A stretch of DNA of 38,654 nt from positions 1-38,654 of the forward strand of contig DVKD01000031.1 in assembly GCA_018716285.1 (NCBI GenBank), written 5' to 3'. Position numbers and translations under genes: made by a program. The notes below the pieces were generated by a model that saw only the letters and a program-made list of their open reading frames with translations, had not been told where the DNA came from and ran no database searches. Source of the DNA: Candidatus Merdivicinus faecavium. GTDB lineage: Bacteria; Bacillota; Clostridia; Oscillospirales; Ruminococcaceae. Every line of letters begins with the position of its first letter. Positions within the stretch are counted from its first letter, which is position 1. Below, one piece after another: positions 30,001 through 38,312 of the stretch.

Positions 30001-30909
30001 GTGAAAAAGCACCATTTAAAACGCTCAGCCGGGGATATTGCCCTCGACGCCGTCATCTATGTCCTCCTGTTCCTGCTGTCAATCGTATGCCTGTACCCCC
30101 TTTATCAGGTGCTGGTCGCCTCCATCAGCGACCCCAATATCGTCATGCGGGAGAACGGGCTGCTGCTCATCCCCCAGGGGATCCAGTTTGACGCCTACCA
30201 GATCGTTTTTTCCAACAAAAACATCGCCACCGGCTTTCAAAACACCATTTTCTACATCGTCGTGGGCACCGGCCTGCAGTTTTTGACGACCGTGACGGCC
30301 GGCTACGCCCTCGCCAAAAAGAATGTGATGCTCAAAAAGCCGATCATGATCTATTTTACCATCACCATGTATTTCGGCGGGGGCCTCATCCCGTCCTTCC
30401 TGCTGATCAACCGCATGGGCCTGATGAATACCCCGTGGGCGATCCTGCTCCCCGGCGCATGCAGCGTCTGGAACATCATCATCATGCGGACCCAGTTTGT
30501 GAGCATCCCGGACGGGCTCAAGGAGGTGGCCATGATCGACGGCGCCAGCGACTTTACCATCCTGTTCCGCATCCTCATCCCGCTCAGCGGGTCGGTCATC
30601 GCGGTGCTCATCCTGTTCAGCGCGGTAGGCTACTGGAACATGTGGTATGAACCCATGATCTACCTCACCGAGCGGTCCAAGTACCCGATCCAGTCGGTGC
30701 TGCGGGAAATCCTCATCGACAGCAACAGCCAGATGATGGCCGGCGCCGGAAACGCCCAGACAAAGTTCAACGTCCAGAACGACGCCGCGGCCCAGACCCT
30801 CGTAAAATACGCAAACATCATTGTCTGTACGGTGCCGATCCTGCTCATTTACCCCTTCCTGCAAAAATATTTTGTCAAGGGCGTCATGATCGGCTCTTTG
30901 AAAGGATGA
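30001..30909 (+). CDS. ABC transporter permease, LplC type
   Basis: 302 residues starting at GTG 30001, seven bases after AAGGAGG and 13 bases after the LplB stop. The EAA loop reads KEVAMIDGASDFTILFRILIP. YPLYQVLVASISDPN at the N-terminus is characteristic of LplC. The stop overlaps the nagA start (ATGA at 30906-30909), so transport and amino-sugar catabolism are translationally coupled, which supports an amino-sugar-containing substrate. Confidence 0.9.
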   Translation: MKKHHLKRSAGDIALDAVIYVLLFLLSIVCLYPLYQVLVASISDPNIVMRENGLLLIPQGIQFDAYQIVFSNKNIATGFQNTIFYIVVGTGLQFLTTVTAGYALAKKNVMLKKPIMIYFTITMYFGGGLIPSFLLINRMGLMNTPWAILLPGACSVWNIIIMRTQFVSIPDGLKEVAMIDGASDFTILFRILIPLSGSVIAVLILFSAVGYWNMWYEPMIYLTERSKYPIQSVLREILIDSNSQMMAGAGNAQTKFNVQNDAAAQTLVKYANIIVCTVPILLIYPFLQKYFVKGVMIGSLKG

Positions 30910-32057
30910 TTATTTTGAACTGCCTGATCGGCGCAGAGCGCCTGCTGACCCCGGGCGGCTGGGAGGAAGGCCGTGTAATAGAGATCCGGGACGGCCGCAT
31001 TGCCCGCATCGCCGCCGGGACGGCCGCAGATTTCCATGCGGCGGTCCTCTCCCCCGGACTGATCGACCCCCATATCCACGGGGGGGACGGCTTTGACGTC
31101 ATGCACCCGACGGAGGAGGGGATGGCCGCCTGGCTTGCCGGCCTGGCGGAGGCGGGGGTCGCCGCAGTGGCGGCCTCCCCTTATACTGCTCCCCCGGAAG
31201 TGATCCGGGATTCGCTGGAGGTCATTTCCAGGGTGATGGAGCGCCAGAAAAAAGAGGGGCTGCCCGGCGCCCGGCTGCTGGGCGCCCACCTGGAGGGCCC
31301 GTTTATCAGCAAAAACCGGCTGGGCGCTATGGAGGAACGGTACGTCCTCCCGCCGGGCGCGGAAAACTGCCGCCGCCTCATCGAGGGATATGAGTCCATC
31401 CTCCTGGAAATGACCCTGGCCCCGGAGGAGCCGGGGGCGGACGAGGTGATCCGCCTGCTGGACAGTCTCGGCGTCCGCGTGCAGGCAGGCCACTGCGACG
31501 CCTCCTATGAGGAGGGGGAAGCCGCCTTTGAGAAAGGCGTCGGCTCCGTCTGCCATTTTTTTAACGCCGCGCGGCCCATCCGCCATCGGGACCCGGGCTT
31601 CCTCACGGCGGCCCTGAACCGCCCGGAGATCTACTGCGAAATGATCGCCGACCTGGTCCACCTCCACCCCGGCACGGTCCGCTTCCTCTGGAACTGCAAG
31701 GGGTTTAATCGGATCATCCTCATCTCCGACGCGGTCTCCACGACCAACCTCCCGGACGGGGAATACCTGGACAACGGCCTGACGATTGTCGTGCAAAACG
31801 GAACCTCTACTGTCAAGGGCGGCGGGCTCAACGGCGGCGGGACCTACCTGCCGGGCGCTGTCCGCAACCTAGTATCCCTCGGCGTCCCCGCGGGGGAAGC
31901 GCTGGCTGCGGCCTCGGAAAGCGCCGCCCGCTGGCTGCGGCTGGAATCGGGGATCCGGGTGGGGGCGGAAGCTTCCCTGACCGGATGGGATTCGGAAATG
32001 AACCCTTTGTTCACCTTTGTGGGGAATCATCTGCATCGAAAAGGGGAAATTTTATGA
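30906..32057 (+). CDS. nagA: N-acetylglucosamine-6-phosphate deacetylase
   Basis: 383 residues. Amidohydrolase fold with metal-site motif H56-I-H58 (PGLIDPHIHGG), E130 (GAHLEGPF), H196 (QAGHCDAS, where most relatives have GHS/GHT), H217 (CHFFNAA), H252 (DLVHLHP) and D275 (SDAVS, catalytic). All expected residues are present. The enzyme removes acetate from GlcNAc-6-phosphate, and in some systems GalNAc-6-phosphate (AgaA). HFFNAARP replaces the usual HLFNAM, so the sub-specificity may differ. It follows LplC and precedes the ROK kinase with ATGA overlaps at both ends. Confidence 0.85.
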   Translation: MIILNCLIGAERLLTPGGWEEGRVIEIRDGRIARIAAGTAADFHAAVLSPGLIDPHIHGGDGFDVMHPTEEGMAAWLAGLAEAGVAAVAASPYTAPPEVIRDSLEVISRVMERQKKEGLPGARLLGAHLEGPFISKNRLGAMEERYVLPPGAENCRRLIEGYESILLEMTLAPEEPGADEVIRLLDSLGVRVQAGHCDASYEEGEAAFEKGVGSVCHFFNAARPIRHRDPGFLTAALNRPEIYCEMIADLVHLHPGTVRFLWNCKGFNRIILISDAVSTTNLPDGEYLDNGLTIVVQNGTSTVKGGGLNGGGTYLPGAVRNLVSLGVPAGEALAAASESAARWLRLESGIRVGAEASLTGWDSEMNPLFTFVGNHLHRKGEIL

Positions 32058-32950
32058 ACGCGATTGGCATTGACATCGGCGGGACGGCGGTAAAGTTCGC
32101 CCTGCTGGACGGCGGAGGCTCCGTCCTCGTCCGCGCCCAGGCCCCCACCCTGCGGGAGCGCCCGGAAGCCCTGGCGGACCGGACGGCGGAGCTTATCCGG
32201 GAGCACGGCGGGGATTGGATGAATCTCCCGATCGGGGTGGCCTGCGCCGGGGACGTCGACCCGGAGAGCGGACTGGTCACCGCCGACAACCTGGGCTGGG
32301 AGGAGGTGCCGCTAAGGCCGCTGCTGGAAAGCCGGCTCGGGCGCCCCGTCCGCCTGGAGCAGGACACCCACGCCGCGATGATGGCCGAATGGGAAAACGG
32401 CTCGCTGAAGGGCGAAAAAAACGCCCTCTACCTGACCCTCGGCACCGGGGTCGGCGGCGGGGCGATTCTGGACGGGAGGCCCTACCGGGAAATCAAGCGG
32501 CTCGGTTCGGAGTTCGGCCACATGATCACCCACGCGGGCGGCGAACCCTGCCCCTGCGGAGAGCGGGGCTGCTATGAGCGCTACGCCTCCTCGGCGGCGC
32601 TGGTCCGGCGGGCGGAGGGCTACTCCTCTGCGAAAGAAATCATAGCCGCTGTCCAGAAGGGAAACCGGGAAATTCTGCCGGTTTGGGAAGAATATATTGA
32701 AGAAATCTGTATCGGCCTTATCAGCCTGATGGCGATTTTCGTCCCGGACGCTGTCTCCATCGGCGGCGGCATCAGCGAAGCGGGAGACTTTCTCCTCTCG
32801 GCGATCAAACGGGGGCTGGAAGGGCATGCCGCTTACCGGCGCTACTACCACACGGCGGACATCCGCCTGGCCAGATTCGGCAACGACGCAGGCGTACTGG
32901 GGGCCGCTGCGGCCGCCCGGCGCACTTGGGAAAAGGAGGGAAAGGCATGA
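32054..32950 (+). CDS. ROK-family sugar kinase
   Basis: 298 residues from ATG 32054, overlapping the nagA stop. ATP motif G5-I-D-I-G-G-T-A-V-K14. A-x-x-E-Q-D-T-H region near ~100 (LEQDTHAA, where the catalytic Asp normally lies), GTGVGGG and the ROK zinc motif H160 ... C166-P-C168-G-E-R-G-C173. ROK kinases of this type phosphorylate glucose, GlcNAc, ManNAc or allose. Coupled to nagA, an N-acetylhexosamine kinase making the 6-phosphate for NagA is the best guess. The next gene again starts by ATGA overlap. Confidence 0.85.
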   Translation: MNAIGIDIGGTAVKFALLDGGGSVLVRAQAPTLRERPEALADRTAELIREHGGDWMNLPIGVACAGDVDPESGLVTADNLGWEEVPLRPLLESRLGRPVRLEQDTHAAMMAEWENGSLKGEKNALYLTLGTGVGGGAILDGRPYREIKRLGSEFGHMITHAGGEPCPCGERGCYERYASSAALVRRAEGYSSAKEIIAAVQKGNREILPVWEEYIEEICIGLISLMAIFVPDAVSIGGGISEAGDFLLSAIKRGLEGHAAYRRYYHTADIRLARFGNDAGVLGAAAAARRTWEKEGKA

Positions 32951-33276
32951 ATACGCTGAGTGTCGCCGATATGCAGAACCTCCAGCAGGAGCTCCACGAC
33001 GCTTACCTGGACGACTGGGGGCCGCTCGAGCCGGAGACGGCTCCCGCCTGCCTGCTGTGGACGGTGGGGGAGCTCGGCGAGGTCATCGACATCATTAAAA
33101 AAGAGGGGGTAGACGCCGTCCTAAGCGACCCGGAGACCCACGCCCGCTTTGCGGAAGAGGTGAGCGACGTGCTGATGCACCTGACCGACGCGCTGCTCTG
33201 CCTCAAGGTAACCCCCGACGAAATCAGCGAAAGCTTCCGCGCAAAGCAAAAGCGGAACCTGGAGCGCTGGAAGTGA
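32947..33276 (+). CDS. MazG-like nucleotide pyrophosphohydrolase
   Basis: 109 residues from ATG 32947, overlapping the kinase stop. An all-alpha protein with E42-x-x-E45 (GELGEVID) and E71-x-x-D74 (EEVSDVLM), the magnesium-binding pairs of MazG/dUTPase-like pyrophosphohydrolases. Only one MazG module is present, as in the short house-cleaning forms. Why such a protein lies in a sugar operon is unclear; deoC and udp farther on suggest a nucleotide or nucleoside theme. The alternative start at 32926 would overlap the kinase more and has no ribosome binding site. Confidence 0.65.
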   Translation: MNTLSVADMQNLQQELHDAYLDDWGPLEPETAPACLLWTVGELGEVIDIIKKEGVDAVLSDPETHARFAEEVSDVLMHLTDALLCLKVTPDEISESFRAKQKRNLERWK

Positions 33277-33305
33277 CGTTTTGGGAAAAGAAGGGACTGA
33301 AATCG

Positions 33306-35102
33306 ATGGACAAAACAAACTTTTTCTGCGGCTGGCAGCACGAAAGCTACCGGCTGGTTTGGGGACAGGAGCCGTCCTTTGAGAGAAAGAAAATGGAGAT
33401 GCGCTGCTGCCGGAACGATTTCGCCGCGGCCTCGCTGGTGATCCGGCACGAAGAGCGCATTGTCGTCCAGCTGGAGAACCATGCGGAATTCTACCCGCAA
33501 TGGAATTACCCCTGGGGGGACTTCCTGGTGATCCGCACGGAAGCGGACTGCCCGGGGCTCCCCGGCGCCTCCCTGTCGCGGGTGCAGATGCACCCGGACG
33601 ACGACCTGGTGCACAAGGGCGACGCCCTATTCGACTGGGGCAGCGAAATCGTAAGCCCCTGGACGCCTATCCAGCTGTTCCTTTGCCTGAATGTCGGCGG
33701 GGACGCCGCTCCGGGGCGCTATGACGGGGCCGTCCGCCTGTACGCCCACCGCATGTTCGAGGACGAGGAGCTTCTGGAGACGCTCCCCTTCACGGTCGAG
33801 GTGGCGGACGTCGCGCTGCCCTCCGGCAAAGCGCGGAAATTCCATCTGGTGATTTGGCAGCACCTCTCCAATATTGCCCGCCATCATCAGGTCCCCCTCT
33901 TTTCCGACCGGCACTTCAGACTGCTGGAGGACTATACCCGCGCCCTCAGCGAGATGGGGAACGTCGCGGCGACGGTGGCCGTGGGGGATATCCCCTGGGC
34001 CGGGCAGGCCTGCTGCCGGAAGCAGGACCCGCCCTCCGACCTGTTCGAATACAACATTGTCCGCATTACGCGGGATAGGGAGGGCGTCTTCCGCTATGAC
34101 TACTCCGCCCTGCGGCGCTATCTGGAGCTCTGCCAACGGTATGACATGGCCCGGGAGATCCACCTCTTCGGCCTGGTCCACAACTGGACCACCGCGGAAT
34201 ACGGGAACATCACCGAGGACTACCCCGACCCCATCCGTCTGCGCTATCTCGACGAGGCGGACGGCTGCGCCAAATTCATGCGGAAGGCCGCGGATATCAA
34301 GGATTACATCTCCTCTCTGTACAGCTGGCTCAAGGAGGAAGGGTGGCTTCCCCGCTGCTACGTTGCCCCTGACGAGCCCACGGATATGGAGGCCCTGGAA
34401 AAATCCATGCGCGTTCTCCGTGAGGCGGCTCCGGATTTCAGGATCCAGGCGGATTACGACCCGTTCTTTATCCAAAGCCACCCGGAGATGAGGGTCACGA
34501 GCTACGTCCCCGAAATCCTGACGATCGCGGAAAACGAAGCGAAGGAGCCCGGCATCATCCGCCGGGTCATGGAGCGGTGCGAGGGGAAAAAGCTCTGGTA
34601 CACCTGCTGCTGGCCCATGACGCCGAACACCTTCCTGGGGTCCCCGCTTCTGGAGGGGCGGCTGATCGCGCTTGTGACGGAATGGCTCGGGCTTGACGGG
34701 TTTCTCCGCTGGGCTTACACCTGCTGGCCGGTGGACCCGGTGAAGGACGGCAAGGCGATGGGATGGCCTGTCGGGGATGCGTTTTTCGTCTATCCCGGCC
34801 GGGGCGGGCAGCCGGTTCTGTCGCTGCGCTGTTTTGCCCTGAAGCGCGGGATCGGGGATTATGAGCTGATGCAGATGGTCAAGGCGGAATGCCCCGGCGG
34901 GGAGCAGATCGTCCGGGAGGCCCTGCAGCCGCTGTTCCGGCAGCCGGATATCACGCGCTGGGACTGGAGCGCCGGCAGCAGCCAGTTCAGCTACGACGTT
35001 GCCGATTATGAGGGCCTCCGGGCCAGGATGGTAAACGCCCTGCTGGCCGCCCGAAGCGGCAAACCGAAAAGCATGGAAAGGGAGGAAGCCTATGCAGAAT
35101 AA
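33306..35102 (+). CDS. GH123/DUF4091-like glycoside hydrolase, copy 1
   Basis: 598 residues from ATG 33306 (GAAGGGAC upstream). The N-terminal ~185 residues are a beta-rich domain. A barrel follows from ~185 (KFHLVIWQH...) with the Asp-Glu pair D356-E357 in APDEPTD, the position of the catalytic Asp-Glu in family 123 beta-N-acetylgalactosaminidases, whose catalysis is substrate-assisted. The W-Y-T-C-C-W-P and LRWAYTCWP stretches are typical of DUF4091. There is no signal peptide. Family 123 members act on glycolipid-type GalNAc; this protein is only clearly related, so the substrate is inference. A near-copy follows directly. Confidence 0.75.
   Translation: MDKTNFFCGWQHESYRLVWGQEPSFERKKMEMRCCRNDFAAASLVIRHEERIVVQLENHAEFYPQWNYPWGDFLVIRTEADCPGLPGASLSRVQMHPDDDLVHKGDALFDWGSEIVSPWTPIQLFLCLNVGGDAAPGRYDGAVRLYAHRMFEDEELLETLPFTVEVADVALPSGKARKFHLVIWQHLSNIARHHQVPLFSDRHFRLLEDYTRALSEMGNVAATVAVGDIPWAGQACCRKQDPPSDLFEYNIVRITRDREGVFRYDYSALRRYLELCQRYDMAREIHLFGLVHNWTTAEYGNITEDYPDPIRLRYLDEADGCAKFMRKAADIKDYISSLYSWLKEEGWLPRCYVAPDEPTDMEALEKSMRVLREAAPDFRIQADYDPFFIQSHPEMRVTSYVPEILTIAENEAKEPGIIRRVMERCEGKKLWYTCCWPMTPNTFLGSPLLEGRLIALVTEWLGLDGFLRWAYTCWPVDPVKDGKAMGWPVGDAFFVYPGRGGQPVLSLRCFALKRGIGDYELMQMVKAECPGGEQIVREALQPLFRQPDITRWDWSAGSSQFSYDVADYEGLRARMVNALLAARSGKPKSMEREEAYAE
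33327..33445 (+). repeat. 119-bp exact direct repeat, copy 1
   Basis: Base-for-base identical to 35116-35234. It covers the N-terminal coding part CGWQHESYRLVWGQ...SLVIR of both GH123-like genes, including all silent positions. Confidence 0.95.
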
Positions 35103-36864
35103 AATGGAACTTCTTTGCGGCTGGCAGCACGAAAGCTACCGGCTGGTTTGGGGACAGGAGCCGTCCTTTGAGAGAAAGAAAATGGAGATGCGCTGCTGCC
35201 GGAACGATTTCGCCGCGGCCTCGCTGGTGATCCGTTCGGCGGAGCGCTTTGTGCTGCTGGTAGAAAACCGGGCGGATTTTTCGCCGCGCGGAAAATTCCC
35301 GACCGTCCGGGCGGAGGTCCTCTGCCCGGGGCTCCCCGGCGCCGCCCTTTACCGGGCCCAGATGCACCTGGACGACGACAGGGCTTACAAGGCCGACGCC
35401 CTGCTGGGCTATGGCAGCGAGGTCGTCGAGCCTTGGCTGCCGGCGCAGCTCTTTCTGCACATCCCCGTCCCCGCCGGGACCGCGCCGGGAGAGTATGAAG
35501 GGGCCGTGCGGCTGTACTGCCGCACCATGTTCGAGGACGAGGAGCTCGTGGAGTCGCTGCCCTTTACGGTGACAGTCGACGACGTCGCCCTGCCCTCCGG
35601 CGCAGAACGCAAGTTCCATCTGGTGATTTGGCAGCATCCCGCCAACATCGCCCGCCATCACGGGGCGGCCCTCTTTTCCGACGAGCATTTCCGCCTTTTG
35701 GAAGAATATACCCGCACCCTCAGCGAGCTGGGGAACGTCGCGGCCACCGTTACGGTGGGGGACGTCCCCTGGGCCGGACAGTTCTGCAATTGGAAGCAGG
35801 ACCCGCCCTCCGACCTGTTCGAGTACAACATGGTCCGCATCACCCGGGACGCGGAAGGCGCGTTCCACTACGACTACTCCGTCCTGCAGCGCTATCTGGA
35901 GCTCTGCCGCCGGTACGGCATGACCCGGGAGATCTACCTGTTCGGGCTGATCCGCAACTGGGTGACCAACCCGGCCTTCGGCACGTCGGTGGTCTTTGAC
36001 AACATCACCGACGACTATCCCGACCCCATCCGTCTGCGTTATATCGACGAGGCGGACGGCTGCGGGAAATTCATGCGGAAGGCCGCGGACATCAAGGCCT
36101 ACATCGCGGCGCTGTTTGACTGGCTGCGGAAGGAGGGCTGGCTGGAATCCTGCCTGGTTTCCGCCGACGAGCCGCCGGATATGGACGCCTACAACCGGGC
36201 CCTGGCCGCCCTCCGCGAGGCCGCGCCGGACTTCCGCACCCAGCTGGACATCAGCCCCTCCCTCATCGACAAGCGCCCGGAACTCGAGTTTGACAGCTAC
36301 ACCCCCGTCATCTCGGACATCGCCCTCAGCGAGGCCGAGGAGCCGGGGCTGACCCGCCGGGCCGCCGCCCGCTGCAAAGGGACGGTGCTCTGGTCCACCT
36401 GCTGCTGGCCCCTGACGCCCAACACCTTCCTGCGGTCGCCGCTTCTGGAGGGGCGGCTCCACGGGCCGGTGGCGGAATGGCTCAAGATGGACGGCTTCCT
36501 CCGCTGGGCCTACACCTGCTGGCCGGAGGACCCGATGAAGGACGGGAAAACAATGGATTGGCCTACGGGGGACGCCTTCCTGGTCTACCCCGGGACGGGC
36601 GGCCGCACGGTTTACTCCCTCCGGTATTTCGCCTTAAAGCGCGGCATCGGGGATTACGAGCTGATGCAGATGGTCAAGGCGGAACGCCCCGACGGCGAAC
36701 AGATTGTGGACGAAGCCCTGAAGCTTCTGTTCCGGCAGCCCGATATTACAAAATGGAATTTTTACCAGGCGGATGACACCCAGTACAGCTTTGACCCCGC
36801 CGATTACGAGGAGGTCCGGGCCAGGATGGTCCGGGCGCTGCTGGAAGCGCGGGGAAAAGCCTGA
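35092..36864 (+). CDS. GH123/DUF4091-like glycoside hydrolase, copy 2
   Basis: 590 residues, ATG at 35092, overlapping the end of copy 1 by 11 bases, with GGGAGG seven bases upstream. The layout is the same as copy 1, with D359-E360 in SADEPPD. It has a seven-residue insertion (N-P-A-F-G-T-S region before VVFDNIT) absent from copy 1. Identity to copy 1 is obvious along the whole length but patchy, and absolute over the first 119 shared bases. Two adjoining, diverged copies suggest different linkage preference, for example beta-GalNAc versus beta-GlcNAc. It has no signal peptide. Confidence 0.75.
   Translation: MQNKMELLCGWQHESYRLVWGQEPSFERKKMEMRCCRNDFAAASLVIRSAERFVLLVENRADFSPRGKFPTVRAEVLCPGLPGAALYRAQMHLDDDRAYKADALLGYGSEVVEPWLPAQLFLHIPVPAGTAPGEYEGAVRLYCRTMFEDEELVESLPFTVTVDDVALPSGAERKFHLVIWQHPANIARHHGAALFSDEHFRLLEEYTRTLSELGNVAATVTVGDVPWAGQFCNWKQDPPSDLFEYNMVRITRDAEGAFHYDYSVLQRYLELCRRYGMTREIYLFGLIRNWVTNPAFGTSVVFDNITDDYPDPIRLRYIDEADGCGKFMRKAADIKAYIAALFDWLRKEGWLESCLVSADEPPDMDAYNRALAALREAAPDFRTQLDISPSLIDKRPELEFDSYTPVISDIALSEAEEPGLTRRAAARCKGTVLWSTCCWPLTPNTFLRSPLLEGRLHGPVAEWLKMDGFLRWAYTCWPEDPMKDGKTMDWPTGDAFLVYPGTGGRTVYSLRYFALKRGIGDYELMQMVKAERPDGEQIVDEALKLLFRQPDITKWNFYQADDTQYSFDPADYEEVRARMVRALLEARGKA
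35116..35234 (+). repeat. 119-bp exact direct repeat, copy 2
   Basis: Identical to 33327-33445 (distance 1789 bases). The repeat ends abruptly at codon ATCCG, after which the two genes differ at about every third to fourth base. Confidence 0.95.
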
Positions 36865-36879
36865 AAGGAGAAGATGCGC

Positions 36880-37554
36880 ATGAAACCTGAAGAAATCCTC
36901 CGCAGAGTGGACCACACCCTCCTGTCTCCCCAGGCGGGGTGGGAGGAGATCGCCGCCCTGTGCGATGAAGCAATCCGATACCGCACCGCTTCCGTCTGCA
37001 TCCCGCCCAGCTATGTCGCGCGGGTCCGGGAAGCGTACCCCGCCCTTACCGTCTGCACGGTCATCGGTTTCCCAAACGGCTACAGCACGGCCGCCGTCAA
37101 AGCCTTTGAGGCGGAGGACGCCGTCCGCTGCGGCGCGGATGAAATCGACATGGTGGTGAATCTCGGATGGGTAAAGGACGGCCTTTACGACCGGGTGCTG
37201 CAGGAGATCCGCGAGGTGCGGCGTGCCTGCGCGGGGCGGGTCCTCAAGGTCATCATCGAGACCTGCCTCCTGACCGAGGAGGAAAAGATCCGCATGTGCG
37301 GCGTCGTCAGCGAATCCGGCGCGGACTTTATCAAAACCTCCACCGGCTTCTCCACGGGCGGGGCCACGGCCGACGATATCCGGCTGATGCGGGCGCACTG
37401 CGCCCCCGGCCTTCAAATCAAGGCCGCCGGCGGGATCCGGAGCTTTGCGGACGCCGAAGAGTTCCTCGCCCTGGGCGCTTCCCGGCTGGGGACAAGCCGC
37501 CTGGTCCGGCTGATGCGGGAAATGGAAGGGAGGGAGCAGGATGCTGCCCAATGA
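36880..37554 (+). CDS. deoC: Deoxyribose-phosphate aldolase
   Basis: 224 residues from ATG 36880, nine bases after GGAG; the ATG at 36874 is too close to it. Class I aldolase signatures: D90 (GADEIDMV), the Schiff-base Lys152 ([14 protein letters not shown]) and Lys181 (IKAAGGIR), all intact. It splits 2-deoxyribose-5-phosphate into glyceraldehyde-3-phosphate and acetaldehyde. It overlaps udp by 14 bases, so the two form a deoxynucleoside salvage pair attached to a glycan operon. A different substrate in this setting is possible but not supported by any changed residue. Confidence 0.9.
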   Translation: MKPEEILRRVDHTLLSPQAGWEEIAALCDEAIRYRTASVCIPPSYVARVREAYPALTVCTVIGFPNGYSTAAVKAFEAEDAVRCGADEIDMVVNLGWVKDGLYDRVLQEIREVRRACAGRVLKVIIETCLLTEEEKIRMCGVVSESGADFIKTSTGFSTGGATADDIRLMRAHCAPGLQIKAAGGIRSFADAEEFLALGASRLGTSRLVRLMREMEGREQDAAQ

Positions 37555-38311
37555 GATCCAATACCACATCCAGCTCCGGGCCGGGGACGCGGGCCGCTAC
37601 GTCCTGCTTCCCGGCGACCCCGGCCGTTGCGAGCAGATCGCTTCCTATCTGGACGACGCCCGGCTGGTAGCCTCCAACCGCGAATACCGGACCTATACCG
37701 GCTCCCTCCTGGGGGAAAAGGTGAGCGTCACCTCCACCGGGATCGGCGGGCCCTCTGCGGCCATCGCCCTGGAGGAGCTGGTCCGGGTCGGGGCGGACAC
37801 CTTCCTGCGGGTCGGCACCTGCGGAGGGATGAACCGGGACGTCCTTCCCGGCGAGCTGGTGATCGCGAGCGGGGCGATCCGGGCGGAGGGGACCAGCCGG
37901 GAATACCTGCCCATCGAATTCCCCGCCGTTTCCGATTACCGGGTGCTGCGGGCGCTGGAGGAGGCCGCCTGCGCGCTGGGGCTTGCGCACCATGTGGGGG
38001 TCGTCCAGTGCAAGGATTCCTTTTACGGCCAGCATGCGCCGGATTCGCAGCCGGTTTCCGACGACTTGAGCCGCCGCTGGCGGGCCTGGATCCGGGGCGG
38101 ATGCCTCGCGTCGGAGATGGAGTCCGCCGCGCTGTTTATCGCAGCAGCCGCCCGCGGGGTCCGGGCGGGCACCGTGCTGCTGGTCTGCGCCAACCAGGAG
38201 CGCGCCCGGCTGGGGTTCCGGGACCCCTCCTTCCACGACACAGCCCCCGCGATCCGGACCGCCGTGGAAGCGGTCAAGGCCCTGATCCTCGCGGACCGGA
38301 AAGGGGCCTAG
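37541..38311 (+). CDS. udp: Uridine phosphorylase (nucleoside phosphorylase family I)
   Basis: 256 residues from ATG 37541, after GGGAGGGAG. Phosphate site GDPGR (25-29) and R90-V-G-T-C-G, STGIGGPS (65-72), [10 protein letters not shown] matching Udp, and E192-M-E194 (ribose binding) in SEMESAAL. It is close to E. coli Udp along its length. It phosphorolyses uridine or deoxyuridine to uracil and (deoxy)ribose-1-phosphate. The product would need a phosphopentomutase, not seen in the window, before DeoC. Confidence 0.85.
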   Translation: MLPNEIQYHIQLRAGDAGRYVLLPGDPGRCEQIASYLDDARLVASNREYRTYTGSLLGEKVSVTSTGIGGPSAAIALEELVRVGADTFLRVGTCGGMNRDVLPGELVIASGAIRAEGTSREYLPIEFPAVSDYRVLRALEEAACALGLAHHVGVVQCKDSFYGQHAPDSQPVSDDLSRRWRAWIRGGCLASEMESAALFIAAAARGVRAGTVLLVCANQERARLGFRDPSFHDTAPAIRTAVEAVKALILADRKGA

Positions 38312-38312
38312 C

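Noticed and set aside
34987-36462. Open minus-strand frame (~491 codons) opposite the second GH123-like gene
   Set aside because: A shadow of a conserved gene; its sequence parallels the similar antisense frame opposite copy 1 only because the genes are paralogs.
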